Assembly: GCA_000434475.1 (NCBI GenBank)
Contig: FR879576.1
Coordinates: 4,544-33,960, forward strand
Reading direction: 5' to 3'
Origin: Dialister sp. CAG:486
GTDB taxonomy: Bacteria > Bacillota > Negativicutes > Veillonellales > Dialisteraceae
Length of the DNA stretch: 29,417 bases
Positions 22,085 through 29,417 of this stretch are shown one piece after another (position 1 is the first letter of the stretch; every line of letters begins with the position of its first letter). Under the pieces are notes generated by a model. That model ran no database searches and was not told the DNA's origin. It was given only the letters and a program-made list of their open reading frames with translations. Made by a program: the position numbers and the translations under genes.

Positions 22085-23818
22085 CTATTCATCCTTTATT
22101 TCCGTTGGAATCGCTGCGATCGTCTTCTGATGTGTATAATTCACAAGGCCTGGTGGTCCGTTGGGGATCTTCTTGACGTAACGGATGAGTGTGTAGTCCA
22201 CATCCACCTTGCCGGAGTCTTTTCCCTTGCTGTTCCATGCGGCCAGGGCAGCGGCTTTTTCGATGGTTGCGAGGGGGACGGTCAAGCCTTCTGTCTCAAT
22301 CACGACGTGCGAGCCGGGGATCTGCCGCGCGTGCAGCCACAGATCCGTCTTGGCGGCTTTTTTGAGCGTGAGGAATTCATTCTGGGTATTGTTCTTCCCC
22401 ATGAGGACGCGGAAGCCGTCGATGGTGAGTGTGGTCAGGAGAGGTTCATTTTTACGCTTGTGGTTCACCGGTTTCTGTTTCCGCCCACCGATGCGCTCGA
22501 TGCCGGTATCTTTCAGCTCTTCTTTCAAAGCATCCAGATCCTTTTTAGTTTTGACCTCCGTCGCAAAATACAGCACATCTTCAAGGTAGCCGATCTTTTC
22601 ATGACATTCGTCCAGCTTTTCACGTCCGATGATGAGGCGCGTTTTCATTTTATTGTATTTTTTGAAATAGAGCTGGCTGTTTGCGGTGACAGAAAGAAGC
22701 GGATCGACAGGGATCGTTTCTTTCGTAGGGGGATCATTGAAAAGGTTCAAGACGGTGAGCGCTTTTCTTCCATTGATCTTTTCATAGGCGTAGATCGCAA
22801 GCAGATTGCCCCAGAGCTTGTATTGCTCCGTCTTGGAGGTCTCCTTCATTTCCCCTTCAATCTTCTGGATCTTTCGCTCTTCCCTTTTGATGAGGGTGTG
22901 GATCTTCTTTTGGTAGTCAGAGAGCTGTGCGGCCATGGTACCGCCGGAAGATTCGGCTTCCCTTTCGAGCCACGGGACGATGGGGCTGCATTCGATCTCC
23001 TCACCGAGAAAGGGCAGGGCGATCGGACTGACCATCGGCTTCCCCTTGGCATTCTGATAGATGTGAAGAGCATCCGAGGCCATGATATCCTCTTTGAGGG
23101 ACAGCATAGCCGTGAGCAAAGCATCCTCTTTTCCTTCCGAGAGCGAGGAGAGAGGCTCGCTCGTAGAAATCTGGCTCCGATGCCCCAGCTCGTCGACAAG
23201 GAAACGCGAGAAACCATTGAACGTGTGGAAAATCCACTCTTCGATCGTGGCTTCGCCCGTCTTGCTGTAGTCCAGAATGTTCTTCAGTTCCTCTTTGGAG
23301 AACTGCATGAAATTCATACGCGCGCTGTTTGTCGGAAGATGGTACACTTCCCCGGGGACGAGCAGGCGGTCGCCCTTCCTGCCGCGAAGACAAGCATCGA
23401 TGATCGTATCCCCTTCCGTCAGGACAAGATTCGGTGAGGAGGGGAGAAGCTCGGCCCAGAGCGTTTTGGTGACGATCTCTCCGGCGGCTTCGATGCGGTC
23501 GAAGGAAAAGGCCAGGATGCGGTCCATGTCGATCTGCCGTACTTCCGAGAGACGGCTTCCTTCCAGATGCTTGCGCAGTGTCATGCAGAAGGTCTGTGAC
23601 GGGGTATACTGATTTTGCACCTTGCTCTTCGATGTGAGGTATACGACGGGCGGCGTGTGGGTATTCGCGATCATGTGGACAGGCTTTGCATTCGGGCAGA
23701 ACAGCTCGATGTCCATGATGCGGTTGTCAATCTGATGGATCTGCCGCACCTGTGCAGGGATGAGGAGCTTTTGCAGCTCTTTGACGAAAAGATATAAAGA
23801 GGCACTGTCGATTTGCAT
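22085..23818 (-). CDS. rqcH: Rqc2/RqcH ribosome quality-control protein (NFACT family)
   Basis: Binds stalled 50S-peptidyl-tRNA complexes and, in Bacillus, directs alanine tailing of the nascent chain; formerly annotated as fibronectin-binding protein. 577 aa, normal size. The NFACT-N domain begins MQIDSASLYLFVKELQ and contains RQIDMDRILAFSFDRI with the Asp-Arg pair near residue 98. Coiled-coil helices run about 290-430 (KKIHTLIKREERKIQKIEGEM). The NFACT-R domain ends the protein (LWLHARQIPGSHVVI near 490, YTLIRYVKKIPNGPPGLVNYT near 550). AAGGAG lies 6 bases upstream. Single gene, flanked by repeats on both sides. Confidence 0.93.
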   Translation of the reverse strand: MQIDSASLYLFVKELQKLLIPAQVRQIHQIDNRIMDIELFCPNAKPVHMIANTHTPPVVYLTSKSKVQNQYTPSQTFCMTLRKHLEGSRLSEVRQIDMDRILAFSFDRIEAAGEIVTKTLWAELLPSSPNLVLTEGDTIIDACLRGRKGDRLLVPGEVYHLPTNSARMNFMQFSKEELKNILDYSKTGEATIEEWIFHTFNGFSRFLVDELGHRSQISTSEPLSSLSEGKEDALLTAMLSLKEDIMASDALHIYQNAKGKPMVSPIALPFLGEEIECSPIVPWLEREAESSGGTMAAQLSDYQKKIHTLIKREERKIQKIEGEMKETSKTEQYKLWGNLLAIYAYEKINGRKALTVLNLFNDPPTKETIPVDPLLSVTANSQLYFKKYNKMKTRLIIGREKLDECHEKIGYLEDVLYFATEVKTKKDLDALKEELKDTGIERIGGRKQKPVNHKRKNEPLLTTLTIDGFRVLMGKNNTQNEFLTLKKAAKTDLWLHARQIPGSHVVIETEGLTVPLATIEKAAALAAWNSKGKDSGKVDVDYTLIRYVKKIPNGPPGLVNYTHQKTIAAIPTEIKDE

Positions 23819-24195
23819 GAGAGACTCCTTTTGAGGGAAAAGATTATGGGGGACAAGGTTCGGGGTTCAGGGTTAGCCCACGGGGCGTGCCGTCCCTTGA
23901 TTGCGTACGAAAGAGGGGTAGTGGCTTCTACAGGTTCAGCGGGTTCAGAGGGGGCAGCGGGGGGGGGCGGCGCATTTCGTCATCCTGAGCGGAGAAAAAC
24001 GTCGTATGTTAAAGAATGGCTTATCTGAAAATATGAGAACTGAGTCGAAGGATCTAAGCTCCGCGGAGATTTGGAACTAGCGGTTTTCTCATATCGTAAA
24101 CCTAATCTCTAGCTACCAGTCACTAGTCACTTCTACTCCCTATTCCCTGCTTAATCGCAAAGCCTATGAAATACTTCTATAAGTATATCACGAAA
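23819..24195. repeat. Repeat-filled gap (copy E variant) between rqcH and dapF
   Basis: No gene. It holds blocks CACGGGGCGTGCCGTCCCTT and TTGATTGCG (about 23879-23905), relatives of 77-120 in inverted form, then a CGTCATCCTGAGCGGAG unit (about 23979-23996) and GAGTCGAAGGATCT (about 24042-24055). This is a sister motif of the CGAGCGAAGCGAGAAATCT core, but the unit is split by about 45 bases. It ends with CTCTAGCTACCAGTCACTAG (about 24101-24130). A run of nine G is near 23961. Confidence 0.65.
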
Positions 24196-24224
24196 GTGAA
24201 AGCGTGCGGGAAATATGGTAAAAT
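24196..24224 (+). promoter_or_regulatory. Promoter of dapF
   Basis: Extended -10 TGGTAAAAT (TAAAAT at 24219-24224) with a weak -35 GTGAAA (24196-24201) at 17 bp. A fragment GATCCGTGTTTCTCTAG (24246-24262) resembling the small palindromic repeat ends lies in the leader. Confidence 0.55.
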
Positions 24225-24290
24225 AACAATGATAGTTAGATATTTGATCCGTGTTTCTCTAGACTGTCATATAGAAAGGATGAAACCACT

Positions 24291-25124
24291 ATGCACTTTA
24301 CCAAATGGCATGGCTGCGGCAATGATTATGTATTTGTGAATGGCTTTGAAGAAAATTTCGATGACGTATACAGCAAGATCGTCGCCATCAGTGATCGACA
24401 CTTCGGCGTAGGCTCTGACGGCGTGATCTTCCTCCTGCCTTCGGACAAGGCAGATATTCGTATGCGTATGTTCAACAATGATGCTTCGGAAGGCGAGATG
24501 TGCGGGAATGGCATACGCTGTCTTTCGCGCTGGGCTTATGAGCTGGGACTGGTGAAAAAGAAGCGCTTCTCCGTCGAAACGGGGGCAGGCATCCTTTATC
24601 CGGAGATTCTCGAAGATGGGAATGTATGCGTCGATATGGGCAGACCGCATCTTCTGGCGGATGAGATCCCGGTCACGGGCTATGGCAAAGGACCTGTCAT
24701 CGCACAGCCGCTCACCAATGAAGCGAATGGCAAGACCTATACCGTCACCTGTGTTTCCATGGGAAATCCGCACTGTGTCATCTTCGTGGACGATATCAAA
24801 GACGTCGATCTCACCGGGGAAGGCCCGCATCTGGAGGTGGATGCCCATTTTCCGAAAAAAACGAATACGGAATTTGTAGAGCAGCTTGGCGAGCACCATT
24901 TCCGTATGCGTGTGTGGGAAAGAGGTACAGGGATCACCATGGCCTGCGGCACCGGCACCTGTGCGACTGTCGTCGCAGCGATCCTGAATGGCCGTACCAA
25001 AGACTATGCTGATGTCGATCTCGACGGCGGCGTGCTCCATATCGAGTGGGACGGAAAGCCGGACAGCCACGTCTTCATGACCGGGCCGGCAGTCAAAGTC
25101 TTTGAAGGAGATTATTTCGGATAA
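24291..25124 (+). CDS. dapF: Diaminopimelate epimerase
   Basis: Interconverts LL- and meso-diaminopimelate for lysine and peptidoglycan synthesis, cytoplasmic, 277 aa (normal). N-terminal MHFTKWHGCGNDYVFVN is the family signature. The two catalytic cysteines lie in GEMCGNGIRC (about 71) and MACGTGTCAT (about 220), and NNDASEGEMCGN and GNPHCV are also conserved. AAAGGA is about 10 bases before the start. The own promoter upstream and the palindrome downstream suggest it can be expressed alone, with possible read-through into yicC. Confidence 0.96.
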   Translation: MHFTKWHGCGNDYVFVNGFEENFDDVYSKIVAISDRHFGVGSDGVIFLLPSDKADIRMRMFNNDASEGEMCGNGIRCLSRWAYELGLVKKKRFSVETGAGILYPEILEDGNVCVDMGRPHLLADEIPVTGYGKGPVIAQPLTNEANGKTYTVTCVSMGNPHCVIFVDDIKDVDLTGEGPHLEVDAHFPKKTNTEFVEQLGEHHFRMRVWERGTGITMACGTGTCATVVAAILNGRTKDYADVDLDGGVLHIEWDGKPDSHVFMTGPAVKVFEGDYFG

Positions 25125-25150
25125 GAAGGATGCGTAACCACGCATCCGAT

Positions 25151-25195
25151 GTAAGGGAAACGCTGATTCCATCGCGGGATCCGTGTTTCCTTTAC
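25151..25195. repeat. Palindrome related to the MITE termini
   Basis: GTAAGGGAAACGCTGATTCC pairs imperfectly with GGGATCCGTGTTTCCTTTAC around a 5-base centre. It shares GGGAAACGCTGATTC exactly with 9476-9490. It sits between dapF and yicC, where it could also act as a weak terminator or mRNA stabiliser. Confidence 0.65.
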
Positions 25196-25216
25196 TATTT
25201 GATAAGGAGAACTATG

Positions 25217-26107
25217 ATGAACAGCATGACTGGTTTTGGCCGAGGGATCGGCGAAAGCGAGATCGGCTGCGTGACCGCAGAGATCAAAGCGGTGAACAGC
25301 CGATTTTTGGAAATCAATATCAGAAGTGATCATTTTTCCGGCAGTCTGGAAGAGATCGCCCGCGAGGCGGCGAAGAAAACACTTTCGCGCGGAAAGCTGA
25401 ATATTTTTCTGTCTTTTACACCGACGGCCTCGGCGAAAGCGACGCGCGTCGAGGTGGATGAAGGTCTGCTCTCTGCCTACCTTTCTGCGTTAGCCGATAT
25501 CAGCGGAAGAAAAGGTGTGAAAAAGGGGAAGGTGCATGTATCTGACCTGCTCTCTTTGCCGGAACCGTTTCTCACGATCAGAAAAGAGGCTGCGACTGAG
25601 GAAGAGATGGCACCGCTGGTGAAAGCAGCGATGGAGGGGGCGCTTGTCTCGCTCATCGAAATGCGCCAGCGTGAGGGTCATAACCTGAAAGTCGACCTGA
25701 AGCAGCGTCTGGCTTTCCTCCGGGAAAAGCTCGCCTTCCTGCTCTCCCGGCAGGATCTCGCCGCCAAAGCCTATGAAGAACGCCTGCGCCAGCGCATGGA
25801 GAAGATCTTGGAACAGATGAACTTCGAGGTCGATGAAGGCCGTATTCTGGAAGAGGTTGCTCTTTTCTCCGAAAAAACGGACTACACAGAAGAGGTCGTC
25901 CGTTTTGCAAGCCATCTGGATCAGTTCGATGCCATGCTCGAGAGCGAAGAACCCATCGGACGCAAGCTCGACTTCCTTCTCCAGGAGATCAATCGGGAAG
26001 CAAATACCACCGCTTCCAAGGCGAGCGATGCGGAAGTCATCGATACCGTCATCCAGATAAAGACCGAGCTCGAGAAGATCCGCGAGCAGGTACAGAATAT
26101 TGAATGA
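25217..26107 (+). CDS. yicC: YicC family endoribonuclease
   Basis: YicC/YloC family protein, 296 aa (usual about 290). Members have been reported to be endoribonucleases that act on RNA; the physiological role is poorly defined. The N-terminus MNSMTGFGRG is the family hallmark, with VNSRFLEINIR near 28 and the C-terminal domain ending GRKLDFLLQEINREANTTASKASDAEV (about 250-277), also diagnostic. AAGGAG (25204-25209) gives 7 bases to ATG 25217; ATG 25214 is an alternative one codon earlier, and the open frame further upstream is the palindrome. In many Firmicutes yicC precedes gmk; here it is followed by a terminator and convergent queF. Confidence 0.92.
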   Translation: MNSMTGFGRGIGESEIGCVTAEIKAVNSRFLEINIRSDHFSGSLEEIAREAAKKTLSRGKLNIFLSFTPTASAKATRVEVDEGLLSAYLSALADISGRKGVKKGKVHVSDLLSLPEPFLTIRKEAATEEEMAPLVKAAMEGALVSLIEMRQREGHNLKVDLKQRLAFLREKLAFLLSRQDLAAKAYEERLRQRMEKILEQMNFEVDEGRILEEVALFSEKTDYTEEVVRFASHLDQFDAMLESEEPIGRKLDFLLQEINREANTTASKASDAEVIDTVIQIKTELEKIREQVQNIE

Positions 26108-26129
26108 TCGGTGAGCGGGGATCAGGAAA

Positions 26130-26171
26130 GCATCAAAAAAGCAGCGAACGAGTCGCTGCTTTTTTTGATGC
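26130..26171. terminator. Bidirectional terminator between yicC and queF
   Basis: GCATCAAAAAAGCAGCGA pairs with TCGCTGCTTTTTTTGATGC (one extra T) around a short loop, with T and A tracts in the arms. It serves yicC from the left and queF from the right; queF stops 4 bases beyond it. Confidence 0.88.
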
Positions 26172-26174
26172 CTC

Positions 26175-26669
26175 TTATCTATTATTCACCATTTCCGGAT
26201 TCATATCATGATGCAGGAGACGGAAGCGGGCAAAGTCTTTCCATTCGGTATCCGGTGTGCCGTAGTTGCAGTACGGGTCGATGGAGAGCCCGCCGCGGGG
26301 GAGAAATTTGCCCCATACTTCGATATAGCGGGGATGGAGAAGCTCGATGAGGTCACTCATGATGATATTCACGCAGTCCTCGTGGAAATCGCCGTGATTG
26401 CGGAAGCTGAAAAGATAGAGCTTCAGGGACTTGCTTTCCACCATGTACTGATCGGGGATGTAGGAGATATAAATGGTCGCAAAGTCCGGCTGTCCTGTCT
26501 TCGGGCAGAGGCTGGTGAATTCCGGGCAGTTGAACTTGATGAAATAGTGACGATCTGCGTGCTTATTGGGGATGCGTTCCAAAAGCGAAGGATTGTAATC
26601 ATAGGTATACTTGGTATTCTGGCTTCCCAGCTGCTTCAGCTGGTCCAAGCCTTCGCGTGTATTTGGCAT
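26175..26669 (-). CDS. queF: PreQ0 reductase (NADPH-dependent 7-cyano-7-deazaguanine reductase)
   Basis: Reduces preQ0 to preQ1 in queuosine synthesis, cytoplasmic, 164 aa, the short single-domain type I (YkvM-like) form. The catalytic Cys lies in [14 protein letters not shown] (about 50-63). The QueF signature [21 protein letters not shown] spans about 77-97, with the NADPH-binding residues, and RGGLSIDPY is further on. AAAGGAG lies about 9 bases upstream. No queC, queD or queE is nearby, and I see no preQ1 riboswitch in the 84 bases before it, which follow the ppx stop, so it is probably co-transcribed with ppx. Confidence 0.95.
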   Translation of the reverse strand: MPNTREGLDQLKQLGSQNTKYTYDYNPSLLERIPNKHADRHYFIKFNCPEFTSLCPKTGQPDFATIYISYIPDQYMVESKSLKLYLFSFRNHGDFHEDCVNIIMSDLIELLHPRYIEVWGKFLPRGGLSIDPYCNYGTPDTEWKDFARFRLLHHDMNPEMVNNR

Positions 26670-26753
26670 GGGGATATGCTCCTTTATAAAAAATGAGAAA
26701 AATGCGTGTCGATTTCAGGGAAACTCGTGCTTTTCCGATCCACTGGCTTATTT

Positions 26754-28331
26754 TCACAGCTTTTGTGCTGCTTCGACGAGCTCATTCCTGTGGCTGCTTC
26801 CAGGGAACCACTGGATGCGGAAGGGAAGATGGAATGTTTTTTCAAAGTCTTTGACAAAAGACGCTGTCGCGTGAGCAGGGACATCGAAATTTTCCCGATC
26901 CGTATAGACGCGAAGATCCATCGCAGCCTTGTAGGAGGTACAGATGACACGGGTGATGCAGTGCTCCTGACTTTCATCGAGGCCTTCCGCCATGGCAAGG
27001 AAGAGGGAGAGGATGCGGACCTGACGCATCTGTGCAGCCGTCAGGATATGTGCCTGCCCATTCGCTTTGAGGTACTTTCCGGAGTATCCATGGTGAAAAG
27101 CGCAGATCAGAGCGCACATCACTTGTTCGCTGTGTGTCCAGCCGAAGATATGCGCATTCGCTGTCATGTAGCAGCTGTGGCGGGCGTGGCTGTAGTAATT
27201 GATCAGATTTCCTATGTCATGCAGGCGGGCTGCCGCGGCGAGAATATCACGCATGCGCGGGTCAAGCTTGTGGACCTTCTGCCACTGATCGAACATGGCG
27301 AGTGCGGTCGCGGTGACATACTTGGTGTGGAAATCATAGGTTATCGGAAGGGTATCGAGATAATTCTGCACCGAGCAGCGGAGCATGTCGTGCTGCTTTT
27401 CTCCGCTTTTGTCGTAGATGGGATCATAGTAGTGGAAGAATAGCCCTTCACGCAGACCGCAACCGGAAATCGTGAGATACGACGCCTTCGCTTTCCGCAG
27501 GATTTCCTGAATGACGAGCGCACCTGCGATGATGATGTCGGCGCGCTCGGAAGAGAGCCCGCTGATCTTCTGCCGCTCCTCATAGGATTTCCCCGTGATC
27601 ATGCGGACTTCTTCGAAGACATCTTCGACGGTGAAACGATAGTTGTGGAGCTTCGGCAGAGGATAATTCACTGCGCGCTGGTGGATCTTGGCGAGATTTC
27701 GGACAGTACCGCCGATGCCGATGACCGGCAGAGGCTCGCTGGGAAACCACTCGACTTTGGAAAGCACATTCTGGATGAAGCGCTGTATGGTCTCGATCTT
27801 ATCCTGATTCACTTCGCGGGAGGATTGAAACATCTCCGTCAGCGTCACCGCACCGATCGGGATGCTGATAGAATGGATGCGTTTTTTGTTTTTGACGAGG
27901 GAGATCTCTACGCTTGCCCCGCCCAGATCGAAAAGGAGGAAATCCTTCTGATCGATGGTATGGCTGACACCGGCAAAGCCAAGCGCAGCCTCGGCCTTGC
28001 CACTGATGATCGTCATGGGGATGCCGGTCGACATGCGGACGCGCTTCAAGAAAGAAGCCCCGTTGATGGCATTTCTGACGGCTGCCGTCGCGACAGCGAG
28101 TACCTTTTTGATCTTTTGCACTTCGATGATATGGGAGTAGACGGCAAGACAGTTGAGGGCCCGCTGCTGCGCTTCCTCTGTCAGAAGGCGAGAGGTGAGC
28201 GTCATCCCTTCCGCCAGGCGGATAGATTTCTTTTCCTGATAGATCAATTTGTAAGCGCCGTGCTCTCCGATCTGCATGATGATGAAGCGGATGGAGTTCG
28301 AGCCTAAGTCAATGATCGCGATGCGTTCCAT
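26754..28331 (-). CDS. ppx: Ppx/GppA family exopolyphosphatase with HD domain
   Basis: ASKHA-fold phosphatase acting on polyphosphate and/or pppGpp, 525 aa. The N-terminal domains (about 1-310) show IDLGSNSIRF (phosphate 1 loop, about 7-16), ATAAVRNAING, FLLFDLGGASVEI (phosphate 2 loop, about 130), and GIGGTVRNLAKI (about 205). The C-terminal HD-type domain (about 325-525) has AARLHDIGN and HARHSCYM. This long architecture matches bacterial Ppx/GppA; which substrate dominates cannot be read from sequence. AAGGAG lies 6-8 bases before the start. Followed by queF in the same direction. Confidence 0.92.
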   Translation of the reverse strand: MERIAIIDLGSNSIRFIIMQIGEHGAYKLIYQEKKSIRLAEGMTLTSRLLTEEAQQRALNCLAVYSHIIEVQKIKKVLAVATAAVRNAINGASFLKRVRMSTGIPMTIISGKAEAALGFAGVSHTIDQKDFLLFDLGGASVEISLVKNKKRIHSISIPIGAVTLTEMFQSSREVNQDKIETIQRFIQNVLSKVEWFPSEPLPVIGIGGTVRNLAKIHQRAVNYPLPKLHNYRFTVEDVFEEVRMITGKSYEERQKISGLSSERADIIIAGALVIQEILRKAKASYLTISGCGLREGLFFHYYDPIYDKSGEKQHDMLRCSVQNYLDTLPITYDFHTKYVTATALAMFDQWQKVHKLDPRMRDILAAAARLHDIGNLINYYSHARHSCYMTANAHIFGWTHSEQVMCALICAFHHGYSGKYLKANGQAHILTAAQMRQVRILSLFLAMAEGLDESQEHCITRVICTSYKAAMDLRVYTDRENFDVPAHATASFVKDFEKTFHLPFRIQWFPGSSHRNELVEAAQKL

Positions 28332-28489
28332 GGAGTCTCCTTAAAAATAAGAAATGGAAAAGCCGGAGGAGAGATGCTTCCTCTTTTTTAAGTCATTTCT
28401 CTCTATGATTTTATTGCGGTTCTTTTCTATTCTACAACATTCGCGAAATGCTGAAAAGGGGCGCGATGGTCGCGAATTTCCGCTTATTG
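28332..28489. other. Divergent intergenic region
   Basis: Separates the minus-strand ppx gene and the plus-strand CydB-like gene. It contains an imperfect hairpin (about 28363-28390, AGGA with TTCCT, then T6) in the ppx leader. No gene is seen. Confidence 0.4.
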
Positions 28490-28498
28490 TGATATACT
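28490..28498 (+). promoter_or_regulatory. Extended -10 promoter of the CydB-like gene
   Basis: TGATATACT (TGn then TATACT) lies about 55 bases before the start. No convincing -35 is present at 17 bp. Confidence 0.5.
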
Positions 28499-28552
28499 TT
28501 TGTAGAAAAGTGCTTCCATGATTGTTGATAGAAGGAGGATAAGGAGGATTAT

Positions 28553-29417
28553 ATGAATTCCGTCACACCCATCTGGCCCGCTGTCTTTTTAGGCATGTAT
28601 CTGTTTCTGGAATTGCTGGACTGGGGGCTGTCACTCGCTGCCCCTTTTGTAGCAAGGAATCAGGAGGAGAACAAAGCGGTGCTCTCTCTTTTAAAACCGG
28701 GTATCGATCTCAATGAAGCCTGGCTGATCTTTGGCCTGTCGCTCGTCGCATCGGCAATGCCTGCGGCTGCGGGAGATACGATGCATGACTCCGTCACGGC
28801 GGTGCTTTCCGTGGCTGTCGTGGGCGGCGCGCTTCGCATCCTCGCGGCTTTCTTCAAAAATGTGTTCGGAAGTGCGCTGATTATGAAAGGGATGAGTTTT
28901 TATTCCGGTCTTGCTCTGTTTGTGATCGGACTTTCCTGCGGTTCTATGGTGACAGGCGGAGATCTGATGTCCGGGGTGGGGATCGTGATCTCACTCTGGC
29001 TCATTCTGGCCGCTTTCGAGCTCGCTGCTCTCTATGGCGCAGTAAAGATCATGAACCCGCTCGGCGAGCGCTGCCGCGCAGCTTTCCTGGTATCGAGCAT
29101 TCTCCAGCTGCTCTTCTTCCTCGGCATGGCATTTCTGCTGAAAGGGGATATCGCAGACGGTCCGCTCTCCGGCCTCTTCTGGATCGGCCTTGCCGTATCG
29201 TCCGTTTTGAGCATTGCTGCCTTCGTCCTCGCCCGCATGCGCCGCACGATGGTCGCTCTGGCTGCACTGTATATTGCGACATTCTTCTCCGTCAGTCTGT
29301 TTGCGGCCGGGCTTTCGACCAAACTGCAGGGCGCATCGACGCCGGATTCCATGGTCATGGCGGTCATCACCGGATGGACTATCGCTGTTCTCCTGTGGCG
29401 TCTCTATCGGAAGAGAG
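28553..29417 (+). CDS. Divergent CydB-like membrane protein, cut by the window end
   Basis: Open frame of 288 codons running off the window, so it has no stop here. Preceded by AGGAGG (28543-28548 region). The N-terminus resembles cytochrome bd oxidase subunit II: WPAVFLGMYLFLELLDWGLSLAAPF corresponds to the FLxGFDFG helix of CydB, and GIDLNEAWLIFGLSLVASAMP corresponds to the GNEVWLI..AFP segment. Eight or nine membrane helices are visible. The usual Phe-Asp-Phe-Gly is Leu-Asp-Trp-Gly. No cydA lies upstream, since the neighbour is ppx on the other strand. Subunit I may follow beyond the window, or this is an orphan paralogue. Family call is by pattern recognition. Confidence 0.65.
   Translation, partial: MNSVTPIWPAVFLGMYLFLELLDWGLSLAAPFVARNQEENKAVLSLLKPGIDLNEAWLIFGLSLVASAMPAAAGDTMHDSVTAVLSVAVVGGALRILAAFFKNVFGSALIMKGMSFYSGLALFVIGLSCGSMVTGGDLMSGVGIVISLWLILAAFELAALYGAVKIMNPLGERCRAAFLVSSILQLLFFLGMAFLLKGDIADGPLSGLFWIGLAVSSVLSIAAFVLARMRRTMVALAALYIATFFSVSLFAAGLSTKLQGASTPDSMVMAVITGWTIAVLLWRLYRKR

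Noticed and set aside
22130..23437. 435-codon plus-strand frame opposite rqcH
   Set aside because: Antisense shadow of a clearly recognised NFACT protein.
26670..26753. PreQ1 riboswitch upstream of queF
   Set aside because: No preQ1-I or preQ1-II consensus in the 84 bases, which lie directly after the ppx stop.

Overview
The window looks like a chromosomal segment of a diderm Firmicute (class Negativicutes), most likely Dialister or a close relative. The housekeeping order obgE-yhbY-proB-nadD-yqeK-LCP-rsfS-cvfB, the strong AAGGAG ribosome binding sites and RqcH/YicC/YqeK-type proteins are Firmicute-like. A TonB-dependent outer-membrane receptor, however, requires an outer membrane. The genus is an inference from gene content and not a database result.

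Layout. 1-1570: start of an intergenic repeat, then a HAD-family phosphatase with a strong terminator. 1571-2598: a long stretch with no credible protein gene. Its minus strand carries a near-consensus sigma-70 promoter followed by about 370 nt able to fold into long-range helices ending in a U-run, a candidate structured RNA that I cannot name. 2599-8626: a five-gene iron/siderophore/corrinoid-type uptake operon: TonB-dependent receptor, FecCD permease 1, ATPase, FecCD permease 2, lipoprotein binding protein. The last four genes are joined by ATGA overlaps. 8627-9512: a decayed type II toxin-antitoxin locus. The antitoxin carries a one-base deletion and a 161-bp hairpin MITE-like element flanked by a TA duplication. 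9585-12740 (minus): a zinc/cadmium P1B-type ATPase with a very long His/Cys repeat tail and two HMA domains. 13305-14762: an amino-acid ABC ATPase and permease without a binding protein.

15011-21769 is the core block: ObgE GTPase, YhbY, glutamate 5-kinase (no proA beside it), an unlisted 59-codon small membrane ORF, NadD, the YqeK HD hydrolase, an LCP-family protein, RsfS and the CvfB-like S1 protein. These genes link ribosome assembly and silencing with NAD and proline synthesis and cell-wall polymer attachment. 22085-23818 (minus) is RqcH (ribosome quality control). 24291-26107 holds dapF (lysine and peptidoglycan precursor) and yicC. 26175-28331 (minus) holds ppx/gppA and queF (queuosine). 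From 28553 to the window edge runs a divergent CydB-like membrane protein, cut off by the end of the window.

Two families of non-coding repeats run through the intergenic gaps: a modular element of about 160 bp containing CGAGCGAAGCGAGAAATCT, edged by CTAGTCACCAGTCAC-like blocks, and short palindromes with GGGAAACGCTGATTC termini. The points most worth a second look are the minus-strand RNA candidate at 1735-2101, the MITE-split antitoxin, the modular repeat family, the His-rich ATPase tail and the orphan CydB-like gene.
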